DNA from: Termitomyces sp. T153
Lineage: Eukaryota > Basidiomycota > Agaricomycetes > Agaricales > Lyophyllaceae
Direction of reading: 5' to 3'
DNA length: 64,000 nt
Assembly: GCA_018296165.2 (NCBI GenBank)
Contig: JACKQL020000009.1
Coordinates: forward strand, 310,001 to 374,000
Under the pieces are notes generated by a model. It made no database searches and was not told where the DNA came from. It saw nothing but the letters and a program-made list of their open reading frames with translations. Of this stretch, positions 25,418-38,207 are shown piece by piece. The stretch's first letter is position 1. Each line of letters starts with the position of its first letter. The translations under genes and the position numbers were made by a program.

Positions 25418-25418
25418 A

Positions 25419-26479
25419 TCTCAGGTTCTGCTAACTATAGGGGCTCAGCTATCCTGGGCAAGTCCTTACTAGGCAGATGCAATGTCCTGCACTTATGACC
25501 TAGTGCTCCAGGGTGGACACAGACCAGAGGGACTTTCAAGGGGAAGCCAAGAGAAGTAGTCCAAGCAAGTCTGGAGTGATCCAGGAAAGTCTAAGACCAA
25601 GTATATTAAACATTGGGCTTGAGCAGGCATCAGAGACCCAGTTTGTAGGCATGCAAATAGATTGTGGGGCAAGCAGAAGCTTCACAAATGATGGGAGTGG
25701 AGCTGGGGTTGGTTGGGAGATCAATCAAGACTGATGAGCTCCAGGGCTCAGCAAAGGGCAAGGTCCAGAGTTGTTAGAAGAATGTTTGAAGGTCATAGCA
25801 CATGCATGGAGTTTGTACTAACATCAGAGATGACAAGAACTGAGGGAGACAAAGGAAACAGAGACAGTCAAGGCAAGATGGAGATGAGATGAGACAGAAC
25901 TAAAAAAAAAGAGATAGATTTAAGACTAAAATAGAAATGGAGATAGAAAGAGACACAAGACACAAGTAATCAGTTAATGCAATATCAAGACTAGAGTATG
26001 AGGTGCTGCTCTATGACTTATATACTAACTACTGGAGAGCTCTGGGGAACAGCAAGCATGGCAATGGAGCTTGATGGAGCTGTGTGGAGTTGATGGGTGT
26101 TGGTTGTGATTAAGGGTGGGCCACAGTGATGTTCTGATGAGATCAGCTGCAGATGTGGGTCACTCCAGGATCATTGTGATGCTCTGGGGTTGGTTGGGCA
26201 GACCAGAAAGGTGGGCTAGTGATGTGCACTGGAGTTAGGAACAGTGGAAAGGGTCCCAGGGGCTCAGGAGAGTTGAGGGAAGCATTGATGGCTGTGAAGA
26301 AGGCATTTGAGTTGGCCAGGGGGCTATTGGGGCTTGCTGCAGAAGCATCAGAGGTATCTGGAGTGGGCATGGAGAGTGGACAATGGTTGGGGGGGTTTTG
26401 GCAGGGTGTCAGGGAGGGACTCTAGAGAAGCAAGCAGGTTGGGAATGGTGTTTGGGAGTCCAGAGAGTGGGTCATAATA
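25419..26479 (-). mobile_element. 5' LTR of element C
   Basis: On the minus strand it reads TATTATGACCC at its start and ends CCTGAGA, decayed versions of TGTCACGACCC and CCTGACA in D. It is about 1061 bp long, with a TATATAAG box and the initiator word AGTCTTGATATT. The sequence to its right (26480-26650) is Gag of the same family, so it sits inside or beside another copy. Confidence 0.7.
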
Positions 26480-26650
26480 GGGAATGTCAATTGAAAAGAG
26501 AAATCATTATCTGGATGCTCCAGAGGGGCTGGAGCTGCAGCAGGAATGGGGTATGCATAGTAATGAGCAGGTGGAAGGTAGGAAGGGTTGGGGAGTGCTG
26601 CAGGGAATCCTAGATTATACAGCCAATATGAGCAGTTGCACTGACATACC
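26480..26650 (-). pseudogene. Gag fragment of another chromovirus copy
   Basis: It matches element C Gag at 25011-25150 closely (shared words such as TCTGG(G/A)TGCTC and GGAAGGTAGG), including the frame PPAHYYAYPIPAAAPAP. It ends near 26650, after which no similarity is seen. Confidence 0.6.
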
Positions 26651-27062
26651 ATTGGCCCAATTTCATTCTTCACCCCTCCTTCTCCTACTTCTCTATCCCT
26701 TGAATCATTCCTGCAATGGCGTTTCCTGTCTTCAGGACCTCAGTCATGGAATCCTTGCAGAACCTGAGCAGTTTTAACTTTTAGAGAGTTACAGTATTGT
26801 CAATGAGTAGAGATTGCAATAGAATTCTCAAATTTAGTATTGCATCCAAGACATTGAGGCATTGAGGAGTGGTAGAGAAATCAAAGAGGGAAGTTCAATA
26901 ACTGTCAATAGTGACCAAAAATGGAAATCACTCATGTGAGTGAATGTGTCAATCTTTGCTCTCTTCCACCATGCCCTCCCATCAGTCTACTGACCATGCT
27001 GATAGAGTCATCAGTGACTTGAGAAATGGAACATCTAATAGATATTCCTTCAAAATTTTTGA
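26651..27062. other. Unassigned sequence upstream of the DUF6698-type gene
   Basis: I see no supported feature. It may contain the decayed 5' end of the following gene. Confidence 0.3.
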
Positions 27063-28650
27063 ATGAACTTTTCTAATCTCCACTACCCATGGAGCAAGAA
27101 GAACAAGAATGGAGATGGGCTTGAGGTTTATACTAACTTGGCACAGTGGATACCACTTTCAGTTGATCCTTTCATTGACATTGGCTATGTGCTACTTGCA
27201 GGAATTGATCAGAATGATGAGTATGTGTTGCCTTATTCTTATTTCAGCTCAACATTCTTATTTGTGCATAGTTGTGATGATGCAACATGGGGCTTATACA
27301 ATATGATTATTTCCATTCAGCCCAAGCTTGAAGATGTTCTAGAGGCACTCAGTGAGGATCTGAGTGAATTGCAGCAGTTCACTAAACATGTAAGTTTATA
27401 TATGCACATTTGTCAGTCTGATTTTGATTCAATAACATTGTCATAGCTCAGAAAAACTATCAATTCTGCAAAGACCAATGATACCTCTTCTCTCAAATCT
27501 GCTATCTCTCAATATGTCAAGGAGGACCCCAACAACACAATAATGTTGCCCAAAAACAAATCTTCCTGAGGCTTCAGAAATCAATGTTCTGCATGTCTAT
27601 TGTGCCCAATGAAGTGGCTAGCTGAGTTTGATGCTGACCCTGAGTGAGTCATTTATAACTAATGTTGTATCCACTTTGACAACACCATATCAGATCATTT
27701 ATAAATAATGTGAGTGAAGGAAAGTACATGATAAAGGCAGGAGAGTGGCCAGCCTTTCTTTATGACACTGGGATTATCAACTCCAATGATCCATTGAAGG
27801 GATTCATGTGGGGAAAAGTCCTTGTTTGCATCAGTCATTGAATGTCTGAATTTAATCTTGGAGTCGCCTTATTTTATTTAGGTCTTCCGACACATATTTA
27901 CTGGCCCATCTTCTACAATGTCTGGAACTTGCAATGCGACAAAACCAGCCAAGGCCCACATTCATGGTCTGACAAAGCCAATGGGGCAAACACTTGGATA
28001 TGCAGCTGTCCAGGTATTTTGTCATTGTTTACTACCCATTAGGTAGATTAAAGGCATGCTTTGCCCTCTCCTCCTGTGAGAAATGGAGGCCCAAGGATGG
28101 ATCATTCAATCAGCTGCACTTCTTCAAAAATATTGTTACAGCTTTTGAGGCAGAATTGAATAACACATGGGTACAGGAAACACTTGAATGGTGGAAGGAG
28201 TACAGTTAATTGCATTCATGTGAAAACTGATTTAACTGCATTTATGGTTTGATAGGCAACTACCAGACTTAGCTCCAACTACAAAGAGATGCCAAAGGAG
28301 GGCTGTGGATGAGCAGGAAAGCAGCAATGATGAGGGTGCCTTGGATGTCTTATCATGTCTCAAGGGACAAGAGGTATGTTTTATCCAAACTGTTTTCTCT
28401 TCTCATTTGTGCTGTCAGTCCACTCTGTTAACAGCAAGTCAATCTGACAAAGATGGTCATTCCAGAAATATTTCTAAAGAGAACAAAGATGAAGATGGAA
28501 GTGAAGGTGACCCTGAATACAGAAGCAACAAACCTGAGGATGCATGGGAATCTGGACCTGGAACTGTCTGCAACCTTATTCAGTGCTCTTCTCACTATAA
28601 CAATGCATTTGAATGTTATCAAGTTCTGAAAGGAGTTTGCATACCTTAGC
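27063..28650 (+). pseudogene. Decayed gene resembling the fungal DUF6698 family
   Basis: The pieces, read across apparent introns, match what I recall of this Agaricomycete family: an N-terminal block (DPFIDIGYVLLAGI, LEALSEDLSELQQF), then SEGKYMIKAGEWPAFLYD, VFRHIFTGPSST, IHGLTKPMGQTLGYAAVQ, and FALSSCEKWRPKDGSFN with WVQETLEWW. Introns with GTAAGT or GTGAGT donors are visible, for example from about 27391 to 27447 and from about 27646 to 27693. A Ser/Asp/Glu-rich tail follows (28305-28649). A stop in the word KNKSS-stop-GFRN is a likely CGA-to-TGA change. The role of the family is unknown to me. Its DNA is CpG-poor like the transposons beside it. Confidence 0.6.
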
Positions 28651-29379
28651 TGCTCCCTTTTCTCTGTACCTTTATTTGACTGTTCTTTCCAAACAGGTCC
28701 TATTGTCCACTTCAAGCACCAGCACCAGCCACCATCATGGGAGTCTTTCTCATTGCCTCACAACCACCATGGCAGTACTTTGTTGGAGTCACCACCCCCA
28801 TGAGCTGTTTTTCAGCATTGTCACTCCAGAAAATCAACCCAGAAAGTCACCAATGTCACTAACAATGACAGCAGCAAATATGATCAACCTTTCAATGATC
28901 CTCCAAAGCTCAAATTCAAGCACCTCTCTTGCCCTGGCCCTGAGGATGGCAATTCTTTGCAAAAGTCCAAGAAGAAGAAATAAGTTGGTTCAATCAATTA
29001 CGCTTATCTTGCAGATTTGTTGCTCATGTCGCATGTATCATCACTGTTGCTATTGACTGCTGTAGTATGTACTAATCAATAAATTTGATTGAAAAATGTA
29101 TTCATCTGTAAGGAAATACCTATATAATAGAAAGCAAATATATAAAATCAGACATGCTCAGGTATTTGGCATGTATGTCATCTGCATCATATAAGATGTA
29201 CCATTACAGTACTCAAACTAGCCAGGTGGGCTCATATATGAGGCCTACCTGACAGGTAGCTTACAATTCACTGTTACAGGTCCATTTACCACACCATGTA
29301 CTGTGTACTACCTTGCAGGTAGCTCAGGTAGACTCAGATACATCATATATTTTGTTTTATAAACAATACATATGACTGA
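28651..29379. other. AT-rich unassigned spacer left of element E
   Basis: No gene is supported. Short palindromic words around ACCTGACAGGT (about 29248) and CTTGCAGGTAGCTCAGGTAG (about 29311) are present. The last four bases, CTGA (29376-29379), are the left copy of the element E target duplication. Confidence 0.4.
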
Positions 29380-30224
29380 TGATATGCTGGCCTCAAAACT
29401 GAGGACTGACAAAAAGTGCTTAAAAATAAAAGAATGTTTTCTACATTAGATGACTGAAAACTGTAAGCCAAACATCAAAAACTGTAGACGTGAAAACATA
29501 CCTTTAAAAAACCAATAAGTACTACCACCCTTGTAACACAAAAAAGATGACTAGACCAAAGCAAATATGTCAGACTGACAAAGCACCAAGTCTGTGGCAG
29601 TGCTCAGGCCAAGATGCTTGGATCATAATCCAAGATCAGCCATCAAGGCTGATGAACCTCTGCAATAAACTGCAAAACAATTCCAATGATTAAAACACCT
29701 ACCACAACACATGTATTTTAAATTCCTATGCTATGCTATTGAGTCCCAAAAAATGGCCATAAACAGTTAGAAAAAAAAGGAGTAGGGAAGGAAAGAATAA
29801 AAACCATGGAAATCTTGGATAGATGGAATGATGCAGGAGAAATGACATGCAGACCAATTATCGCAGCACAATACCATGTGGAACACACTAGTCCATGCAT
29901 GGACAATGGGGTATAAAAGGGATAGGAGAATAGGGAGAAAGGCAAGCAGACTATGTACCATGGCTCGGAGTTCCCCAGGGAGTGGAATTCTTAGGCTTAA
30001 GAGTGCATTAGTTGCTTCGGGAGTAGTAAATATACTGTTGAGCCCTTTCTTTAGCGCAAGACTGTCTCAAGCTTAGAATCAAATCATTAAAATATCAACT
30101 TGCTTCTCTTCTATTGGAGTTCTAAGTAAGTTTGAGTGTAACTAAAAGCCTCCAAACAAACTGTGAATAGAAAGTTTGATAAGTTGATCACATCATTGAT
30201 GGCATCAAACTTACTTTTGCATCA
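29380..30224 (+). mobile_element. 5' LTR of element E
   Basis: It runs TGATATGCTGG ... TTTTGCATCA, 845 bp, and pairs with 38418-39263. It contains a TATAAAAGG box at about 29912 and a perfect 14 bp palindrome GTCCATGCATGGAC just upstream (29891-29904). Nearly every difference from the 3' LTR is C-to-T or G-to-A at a CpG that the 3' copy retains. Confidence 0.9.
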
Positions 30225-30362
30225 TCTGGAGCCTACCACGAGGGGCTTTTGTTGCACAAAAACTTACTTTTGGATTTCCTTGAGGAAGTCCAACCCTTAT
30301 GAAACATTAGTTTTGCACCACCTGGGTCTTGGCCCAAAACACCTGAAGTTATTGCAACCAAG

Positions 30363-33300
30363 GTGAAAAACTCTGTTACATTAAGGAAAAGAGAAACTAG
30401 GACCAATAGCAGTAGTTCAAAGTCCTTTTTGCCTGACTCTAAAACCTTACTCAGAAAGAGAAAGCTTCAGACTGAGAAAGTAATTTCAAGCTCTCCAAAA
30501 GAACTGTACCCTACTACTCAACCAGTTTCTACTGCCTCAATTATGGAGCAAAATATCAGATACAAACTACCACTGCCTGACAGCAGGGATGCACCTAAGC
30601 TTAAGCACACTGAGCCCTCTGAGGTTCATTGCTTTTTACAAAGGATGATCTCTCTGTTTGAGCATGCTGGAATCCAAGGAGATAAAGAAAGGAAAAAGAG
30701 AATCTTGGAGTATGTGGATGCTCAGACTGAACAGGAATGGCTGGGCTTTGATTTCTTTGGAGATGACTATACTTGGTCTGCTTTTGAGAAAGAGATCAAG
30801 GAGTCTTATCCAGAAGCAGTGGATGACACAGGTAGTGTTGCAAACCTGGACAGAATCTGTAGAGAACATGCCAGACTTAGTAGGAATGACACTACAGAAA
30901 TCCATTCTCTGATAAGGAAATTTAGAGCTGAGGCTAAGAAGTTGGCTAATGTCACTGGAAATGGGTCTCTGGTAGACAAATTCCTGGGGTGCTTTACACC
31001 AGCTTTTGGAGATGTGATTGAGGAGAGGTTGATCAGTAGATATGGCCACTACAAAGACCCTGCTAGGAATAGGCACAAGGACAACAAATATGACCTATCA
31101 GAAGTGCTGACAGTAGTGGGGACCTTGATAGATGGTGCTACTGTAAGAAGCCCTAGAGAGGAAAGAGTAGAGAAAATGGAAACTAGTAGGGGAAACATTA
31201 AGGAGGAGGAAGTAGAGGAGAAAGTGGCTCATCTACAAGATGCTGTGGTTACCATTGGGAAACAAATGGGGAGCATCCAGAGTACCATGCAAGCTTTGCA
31301 AGCTGGTCAGTTGGACATGCGCAATACCTTCTTAAATACCAAAGGGAACCAGGATATAAGGACAGAAGGGCCTCCTACATTTCCAACTTCTGGAAGAAGT
31401 GGTGTTACTTGCTTCTATTGTTGGCAAACTGGGCATAGAATCTCAGAGTGTGAAGTCATCAAGGGAGATGTACAAAAAGGATAGATCATCCTACTGGAAG
31501 GGAGAGCCAGGCTACCTAATGGTGCTCCTTTACCTAGGGATCCCGCTGGTATATCTCCTCATGCTAGATTAGCACAAGTACATGATAAGCAGGTGAACAT
31601 ATACTTTGGATGGCCAGAAGATGACCCTCCAGAGACAGTCACTTACTCTACCTATGTGAACTCTGCTAGAGATACAAGGGATGATATGCTAGAGCGCCTT
31701 CAATATAAGGAGTCAGATCACTTGGGAGACTTGGAGAAAGGTTTCAATAAAATGGCTGAGATACTCAGTGTGTTGATCAACACCAGAAACACAGCCAGTC
31801 CTGAGGGACAGAAATCTTCCTCTAAGGATTTTTAAATAACTCAATGAAGGCAATTAGGAAAGAGGCATCTCAATCAGAAGTATCCTCATTGCCAGAGAGA
31901 ACCCCTGAAAAACCCTAGAAAGAAAAGCTAACTCTGGTGATTCCACCTAGAGCAGCACCAAAACTGGACCTACCTTTTGAGAAGGTTCCAGCCCTTAATG
32001 AGGGACCAGACTTGCCAGTGCAGGACACTGCTAAAAGTTCCTTAACAGGAACAAGGAGGAAGGAGTGGGATAGGACCATTGATAGGCTCTGGGAGGCTAC
32101 TATACCTTTCAGTACCGGAGAACTGTTAGATGTGGCTCCTGGATTAAGAGAAGCAATGATACAAAAATTGACTCTCAAATCAGGGATTCAGTCTAGGGAC
32201 CCCAATATCCCAAAGGTAGCAGTTCAACAGCAGACTGTAAGGGAGAAGAAACCACCTAACAAAGCAGATGTCAATGACCTACCAATGGCAACCTATTTCA
32301 TTGCAGATGGAACACAGGATGATTTGCCTACTGGTGCAGTAGTGCATCAGGATTGTGTAGCCACTTACTTGGAAAATATCCCTCCGGGAGAAAAGCCAGT
32401 AGTGGTGTATGTGGCTAGAGATCTGCAAGTGTTGAGATCCTTGAATCCCATTGTCAATCAGAGGGAACAAGTAGAGACAATTCTACATAGTGGTTCTCAG
32501 ATAGTCTGTATGGCACTAGATGAGGCACTTCATTTAGGATTGACTTGGGATCCAGACATATGCTTAAGGATGGAGAGTGCCAACAGTCAAGTGAATACAT
32601 CAGTTGGTTTAGCCAAAAATGTGCCATTTACTTTTGCTGAAGGCTTCACTATTTATCTACAAGTGCATATCTTTGTCAAGCCAGCTTATACTGTCTTGTT
32701 GAGTCATCCATTTGACACACTGACAGAAAGCAACATACAAAACCTTCAAGATGGCAGTGCCATCATAACTATCAGAGATCCTAATACTGGTTGCCAGACA
32801 GCCCTGCCCACTCTTCAAAGGGGGAAGGTGCCAAAAACAGGTGTTGGAGGAGATAGTGATCCAAAATTTTAAATCTCAATGATCTGGTCAGTGACTAGGG
32901 AGAGGTGGCAGTAATGATTGGAGAGAAGAAGAATGGTGAAGTAATGGTGACTGGATACACTATAAATCATAGTAGATTCAAGAACCAGGAGTTGAGAGAT
33001 GTGTACCTGCAGGCCTTTGCTGCAGAGGGGGATGTGGGAGGAAGAGATGAGAAGACATTAGCAGCCTATCTAAATGGGCAGCTGTGTCAGATACCAGAGA
33101 AGTTGGAAGAAATCTTAGTACAGCAGGGAAGCCTAGAGTTAGAAGCAGGTGTGGAGGAAACTGCACAAGTATTTTCTAAGAAATACAAACCTGTTGCTAG
33201 AAAGGTGAAACCTGTACTAGGAACCTCTCCTGAGGAGTTTAGAATTGAAAGGTGTATCACTGGGGATCCACTAGCAGACATGCCACAGTTAGACCCAAAC

Positions 33301-36300
33301 TCACCTGATTTCACACCCACAGGGAGGTACACTGCTGAGTGCAAGGAGATTATTGACCAAGCACATGGTGATGGTTTCTTGTGGCCAGAGGAGATGAAGG
33401 CAGTACATCATCTAATGATGCTGCAGAATAGGGCTTTTGCATGGGATGATTCTCAAAGAGGTAGGCTCAAGGAGGAATTCTTCCCTCCTGTGGTGATGCC
33501 AGTAATTCCTCACACCCCCTGGGTATTGGGGAACATTCCCATTGCTCCTGGACTCAGAGATAAAATTTGCCAGATGATGAAGTAGAAAATTGAGGCAAGA
33601 TTGTATGAGCCATCCAACTCTTCATACAGATCCCAGTGGTTCACAGTATTGAAGAAGGATGGTGAGAGCTTGAGGATAGTTCACAGCTTGGAACCTTTAA
33701 ACAAAGTGACCATAGCACATTCTGAGTTGCCACTAGCAACTGAAGAGTTAGCTAGTCATTTTTCTGGCAGAGCTTGTGGAGGAATCTTTGATTTATATGT
33801 GGGATATGATGAGAGAGTGTTGGATGTGAGGTCTAGGGACTATACCACCTTTCAGACACCCTTTGGTGCTCTAAGATTGGGAACCCTGCCAATGGGCTGG
33901 ACAAATTCAGTACCAATCTTTCATGATGACATTACCTTCATCTTGAAGGATGAGATACCTCATGTAACTTGGCCATATATTGATGATGTGCCAATTAGAG
34001 GTCCACCTCACAGGTATGAATTGCCAGATGGAGGCTATGAGGTTGTTCCAGAAAATCCAGGCATTAGGAAATTTGTATGGGAACATCTGCAGAATGTAAA
34101 CAGAGTGTTACAAAGAATCAAATATGCTGGAGGAACTTTCTCTGGGAAAGAGTCAGTAGTCTGAGCAGATGAGATTGTAGTGATTGGACACAGGTGTTCC
34201 TATGAGGGACAGAAGCCTGAGACCAAGCAGTTGGCCATTGTTATGGGGTGGGGTGATTGCCAGGACAAGTCAGATGTCAGAGCTTTCCTAGGTACTTGTG
34301 GTATCTTTTGGATGTTCATTAAAGACTATGCTAAAGTGGCTGCACCCATCAACAAATTGACTCAAAACCACACACCATTTGTTTGGGGTGAGGAACAACA
34401 GTCAACAATGGCTTAATGAAAGAAGTTGCTAGTTGAAAGTGCACCTCTAAAACCACTTGACTATGAGTCAGGAGGGGCAGTAGTCCTATCAGTTGACACT
34501 TCTTGGATGGCAGTGGGCTTTGGGATATTCCAGGAAGCTCCAGACAATCCTAAGCAATGCACCTGTGCTAAGCTAGGATCCATCACTTTGAATGAGAGGG
34601 AGGCAAGATTCTCACAACCTAAAAGAGAACTCTTTGGTTTAATGAGAGCTCTGCAAGCTAATAAGTATTGGCTAGTTGGTTGTAGGAAGCTTGTAGTGGA
34701 GACAGATGCCAAGTATTTGAAAGGGATGCTAAGCAATCCTGGAGTAGGACCCAATGCCATCATTATGAGATGGATTGAGGATGTACTACTCTATCATTTT
34801 ACTTTGAGGCATGTGCCAGGGAAGACCTTTAGTGTTTATGGCCTGTCTAGGAGGATCAAGCAGCCAGGAGATGAGGAGTACCCATCTGTTAATCCAGAGT
34901 TGGTGGACAACCCAAAGACTATGCACTTTGAATATCCAGCTAAAACCAACAATGAACCAGGCTGGGAGGATTGAGAACCCTTAGCACTTGAAGAGTTTGC
35001 AGATCAAATTGACACTAGAGGTGGCTATCTACATGCAGTAGCCACTGAAGTAGCAGACTTTGAACAAGAACTTGATAGAGCAAGGACTCAAGAGGTGGAA
35101 CTTAGGAAAGCAGTTCTAAGTCAGCAGCAGACCTCTAGAATAGATCCTGTTGCAGTACTATCTCTCTCTCAGCCTCTGCTACTCACAGAAGGTACTGAGG
35201 AAGAAAAGGAAGCAAACTTACAAGCCTACTTAGAACATAGGAAGGGTGGTGAGAGTGAACAGTGGGATGACTTGCTACCAATTGTACAAAGCTGGCTACA
35301 AGACCCAAGCAAAGAACCTGAAGGTTTGAAGGGTTGGGACCCAGACAAGTTCAAGAGGTTTGCAAGACAGTTCTTCTTTGATCGAAAGGGAAGACTGTAT
35401 AAGCACAATCATGAGGCTAGGCATAAGCTAGTAGTTAATATTGATAAGTGAATGTTCATGCTTAAATCAGCCCATGATGTCTTAGGGCATAGAGGGACTT
35501 ATGCAACCAAAATGTTAATACAAGAATGATTTTAGTGGCCCGGGATTGATGGAGATGTACAGTGGTATGTTGGGACTTGCCACAACTGCCAGATATGTCA
35601 GAAGACAGTTGTAAACAGAGCTCCCACAGTAACCTATACACCCTCTATCTTCCAAACAATTCACATTGATACCATGCACATGACTCCAGCTTCAAATGGC
35701 TGCAAGTATATTGTCCATGGTAGGTGTGCATTATCTTCATGGATGAAAGGGAGGCCTCTGCACAAAGAAAACCATAAAACAATTGGTCAATGGTTGTTTG
35801 AGGATGTGATTTGTCGCTGGAGTTGCATTGCAGAAATCATCACTGACAATGCTGGACAATTCAAAAAGGTCACAGCTTGGATAGAGAGTAAATATAGAAC
35901 CAGAGGCATTGCCATCTCTCTATACAACTCTCAAGCTAATGGCAAAATTGAAAGACCACATTGGGATGTCAGGCAAGCCTTATTCAAAGCTTGTGAAGAT
36001 TGCACTAAATGGTTTTGGTTCTTCTTCCATGTAATGTGGAGTGATCGCATTACTATCCAGCAGAGATTTGGGTGTTCACCATACTTCATGGTCACTGGAG
36101 CTCATCCAACTCTACCTTTGGACTTACTAGAGGCTACCTAGTTGATAGAATTACCAGAAGGGCCATTATCTACAGAGGAGTTAACTGAGTATTGTGCTAG
36201 GGCTTTAGCCAAGCACCACCAGCATGTAGAAGAGATGAGGGAGAGAGTTGGGAAGGACAAACTCCAATGGGCCTTGAAGTTTGCAGAAGAGCACAAAAGC

Positions 36301-36681
36301 TCTATCAAAGACTTCAAATTCAAGCCCTTGGATGTAGTCTTGGTCAAGAATATGATTACAGAAAGTTCACACAGTGCTAAAATGCTGCCTCATTTTCATG
36401 GTCCAATAGTAGTAATTGCTAGGACCAGGGGTGGTAATTACATTGTGGCAGAGCTGGATGGGTCGGTTTGGCAGACCAGAGTTGTGGCTTTTAGAGTAGT
36501 CCCTTACAAAGCTCAAAAGTGATTGGAGTTATCCCAAAGCCTAGAGCAATGGGTAGACATCACTCCAGAAAAGTTGAAAGAGCTAAGGGAAGAACTACAA
36601 AGGCCTACCATAAATGCTATGTCAGATCTGTCATTTGGATCTATAAGGCCTCATGAGCCTCTAGATCATAACATGATTTAA
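30363..36681 (+). pseudogene. Element E gag-pol polyprotein, interrupted
   Basis: Gag (30363-31484) ends in a zinc knuckle CFYCWQTGHRISEC at about 31410-31451; its stop looks like a TGG-to-TAG change because the frame continues. The protease block (31937-32872) has HSGSQIV where DSGSQIV is expected. From 32905 to 36681 one frame holds RT (catalytic YIDDV at about 33976-33990), RNase H (SVDTS, ARFSQPKRELFGL, ETDAKYLKG), the integrase zinc finger (HDVLGHRG ... CHNCQICQ), and the integrase core (IHIDTMHM, ITDNAGQF, GKIERPHWD). It is cut only by stops at 33583, 34162, 34414, 34972, 35449, about 35527, 36139 and 36520. Most stops are one C-to-T or G-to-A step from a sense codon. Confidence 0.9.
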
Positions 36682-36888
36682 GCTGGACAATAGCCCCAAA
36701 AGTTGATGAAAAAGTTTAAAGTTTTTGCTTAAAAATCAAAAATAAGTTCAAAGGACTTAGGTCACATATCTTTGGGGTTAATGACATTAGATTTAGGGTT
36801 ATGGAATAAGGAATATAGAGGGAATTTCAGTACAAGTGGGGGTGTCAAATTATGACACCACTATGTAAGGCAGAGGCAAAGCATATGT

Positions 36889-38207
36889 TTACAATGCAGG
36901 GGTTGATGGAAGCTCTAAGGGATTTTGGGGCTCAGCTACTGAAGGGTTGGCAGGTTTGACATCAGAGTCTTCAGGGGCTGACTAAGAGACAAGGTTAATG
37001 GCAAAAGAAGATGGAAGAGAAAAAGAATATACCTCGAATGAAATGTTAAGTACAGTAAGGAGCAAGCTGGCAAGATCAACGTTGATGGGGGATAAGGCTT
37101 TGTCCAGACAGGAAAGATGAGCCACAATGAGCTTGTATGTTTGAAGGGTCATGTCCAGAAGGTGGAGCTGCTGTTCCGCCACTAGCTCCACTGTGTTGCA
37201 TTGCTTCTTGAGGTCCTCAAGGGGAGCCAAACTGTGGCTGTCAATGACAAGGTGAGCCTCAAGAAGGGCATTGATCTGGCCCAAAAGGAGGAGAGCAGTC
37301 TCTCTGCCAGGCTTATAGTTGGCTAGGGCAATGAGTAAGATAAGAGTCAGGAAAGAAAAAAGGGATGGAGTAGACAAACCAACAGAGGGAGTAATTTTGA
37401 CCTTTTTTGGCTTTGACTTGCTGTCAAGTTTGGACTGGGGAGAAGAGAGGAACAAGTTGAGAGTATCAAAGCAATGAGCAAGGAGGTCAAGATGGGAAGC
37501 TAAAGGCTCACATTAGCTTTTCATTTTGAGGAATGAGTGGAGAATGGACCCAACATTTTGATGTTGTGGTCCTCATGCTTGCAGCATTGTTTCTGGATAA
37601 AGGAACAAATCAAGAGAAAAGATTGATGGGAGAGAAGTATGGACAGGCTCACCGCAGCTGCCTCACATTGACGCTGGAGTTCACAACAATTGTTTTCAGT
37701 CTTGATAATGGCATTAGCAAAGACAAAAAACAAATTGATGGCAGCAGAGTCTGTGGCAGCCTTGCAATTGAGAACATCCAGAGTAGCAGAAAGAGTGTCG
37801 TAAAGACCCTTTTGGTCGGCAAGGAGGGGGAAGTTGGCCTGATTGGTGAAGGTCTAAAAAGGGAATTAAGAAAAAGAGGGCAGGAAAGAGGAAGAAAATG
37901 AGAGGCGTACCCAGCCAATAGAGCCCAGGTACCTAGCGCAATCAGTGGGAGTGCTAGAGAAGGCTGCTGCTGTGTTACACAAGCCAATTACAGCCTGTGC
38001 AAACAGAGGGTACTGGAGGACAGCAAGGATGACTTGATGGGTGTCTCACTTGACAGCATGCTGGAGCATCCCATAGAAATCAGGAGGTGAGGGCATATAA
38101 CAAGGAGCAGGGGTTGGGCGAGGTGATGTGGTAATCACCACTTGGGGATGGACAACCTTGGAAGGAGGCATTTTGCAAGGGGTGGTTGGGACAGTTTTTG
38201 GAGACAT
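36889..38207 (-). pseudogene. Antisense five-exon gene of element E (unknown function, two nonsense codons)
   Basis: The gene lies between the pol end and the 3' LTR on the opposite strand. Exons are 38207-37911, 37853-37653, 37592-37512, 37434-37033 and 36981-36889. The four introns (57, 60, 77 and 51 nt) all start GT, end AG and are all phase 0. The exons total 1074 nt (357 codons plus stop). Two in-frame TGA codons, one in exon 1 (after HAVK) and one in exon 3 (after THSSK), are each one change from CGA. The protein has a Pro-rich N-terminus, a Lys-rich stretch at the start of exon 4 (SKSKPKKVK), a Leu-rich helical part and an acidic Pro-rich tail. I see no similarity to the antisense gene of element D and no known domain. 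Confidence 0.75.

Larger units (their letters stand above)
17340..25418 (-). mobile_element. Element C: decayed chromovirus (gag, protease, RT end, RNase H, integrase, chromodomain, antisense gene)
   Basis: The element reads right to left from its 5' LTR (25419-26479). The order is primer site (25406-25417), Gag (about 25340-23480), protease (about 23400-22540), a foreign repeat (22055-22330) where the RT palm should be, the RT end and RNase H (about 21960-21290), integrase (21228-20535), chromodomain (about 20460-20170), then the convergent antisense gene on the plus strand. The 3' LTR is missing; the left edge at about 17340 joins the element G gag. CpGs are almost absent and stops are frequent. 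Confidence 0.75.
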
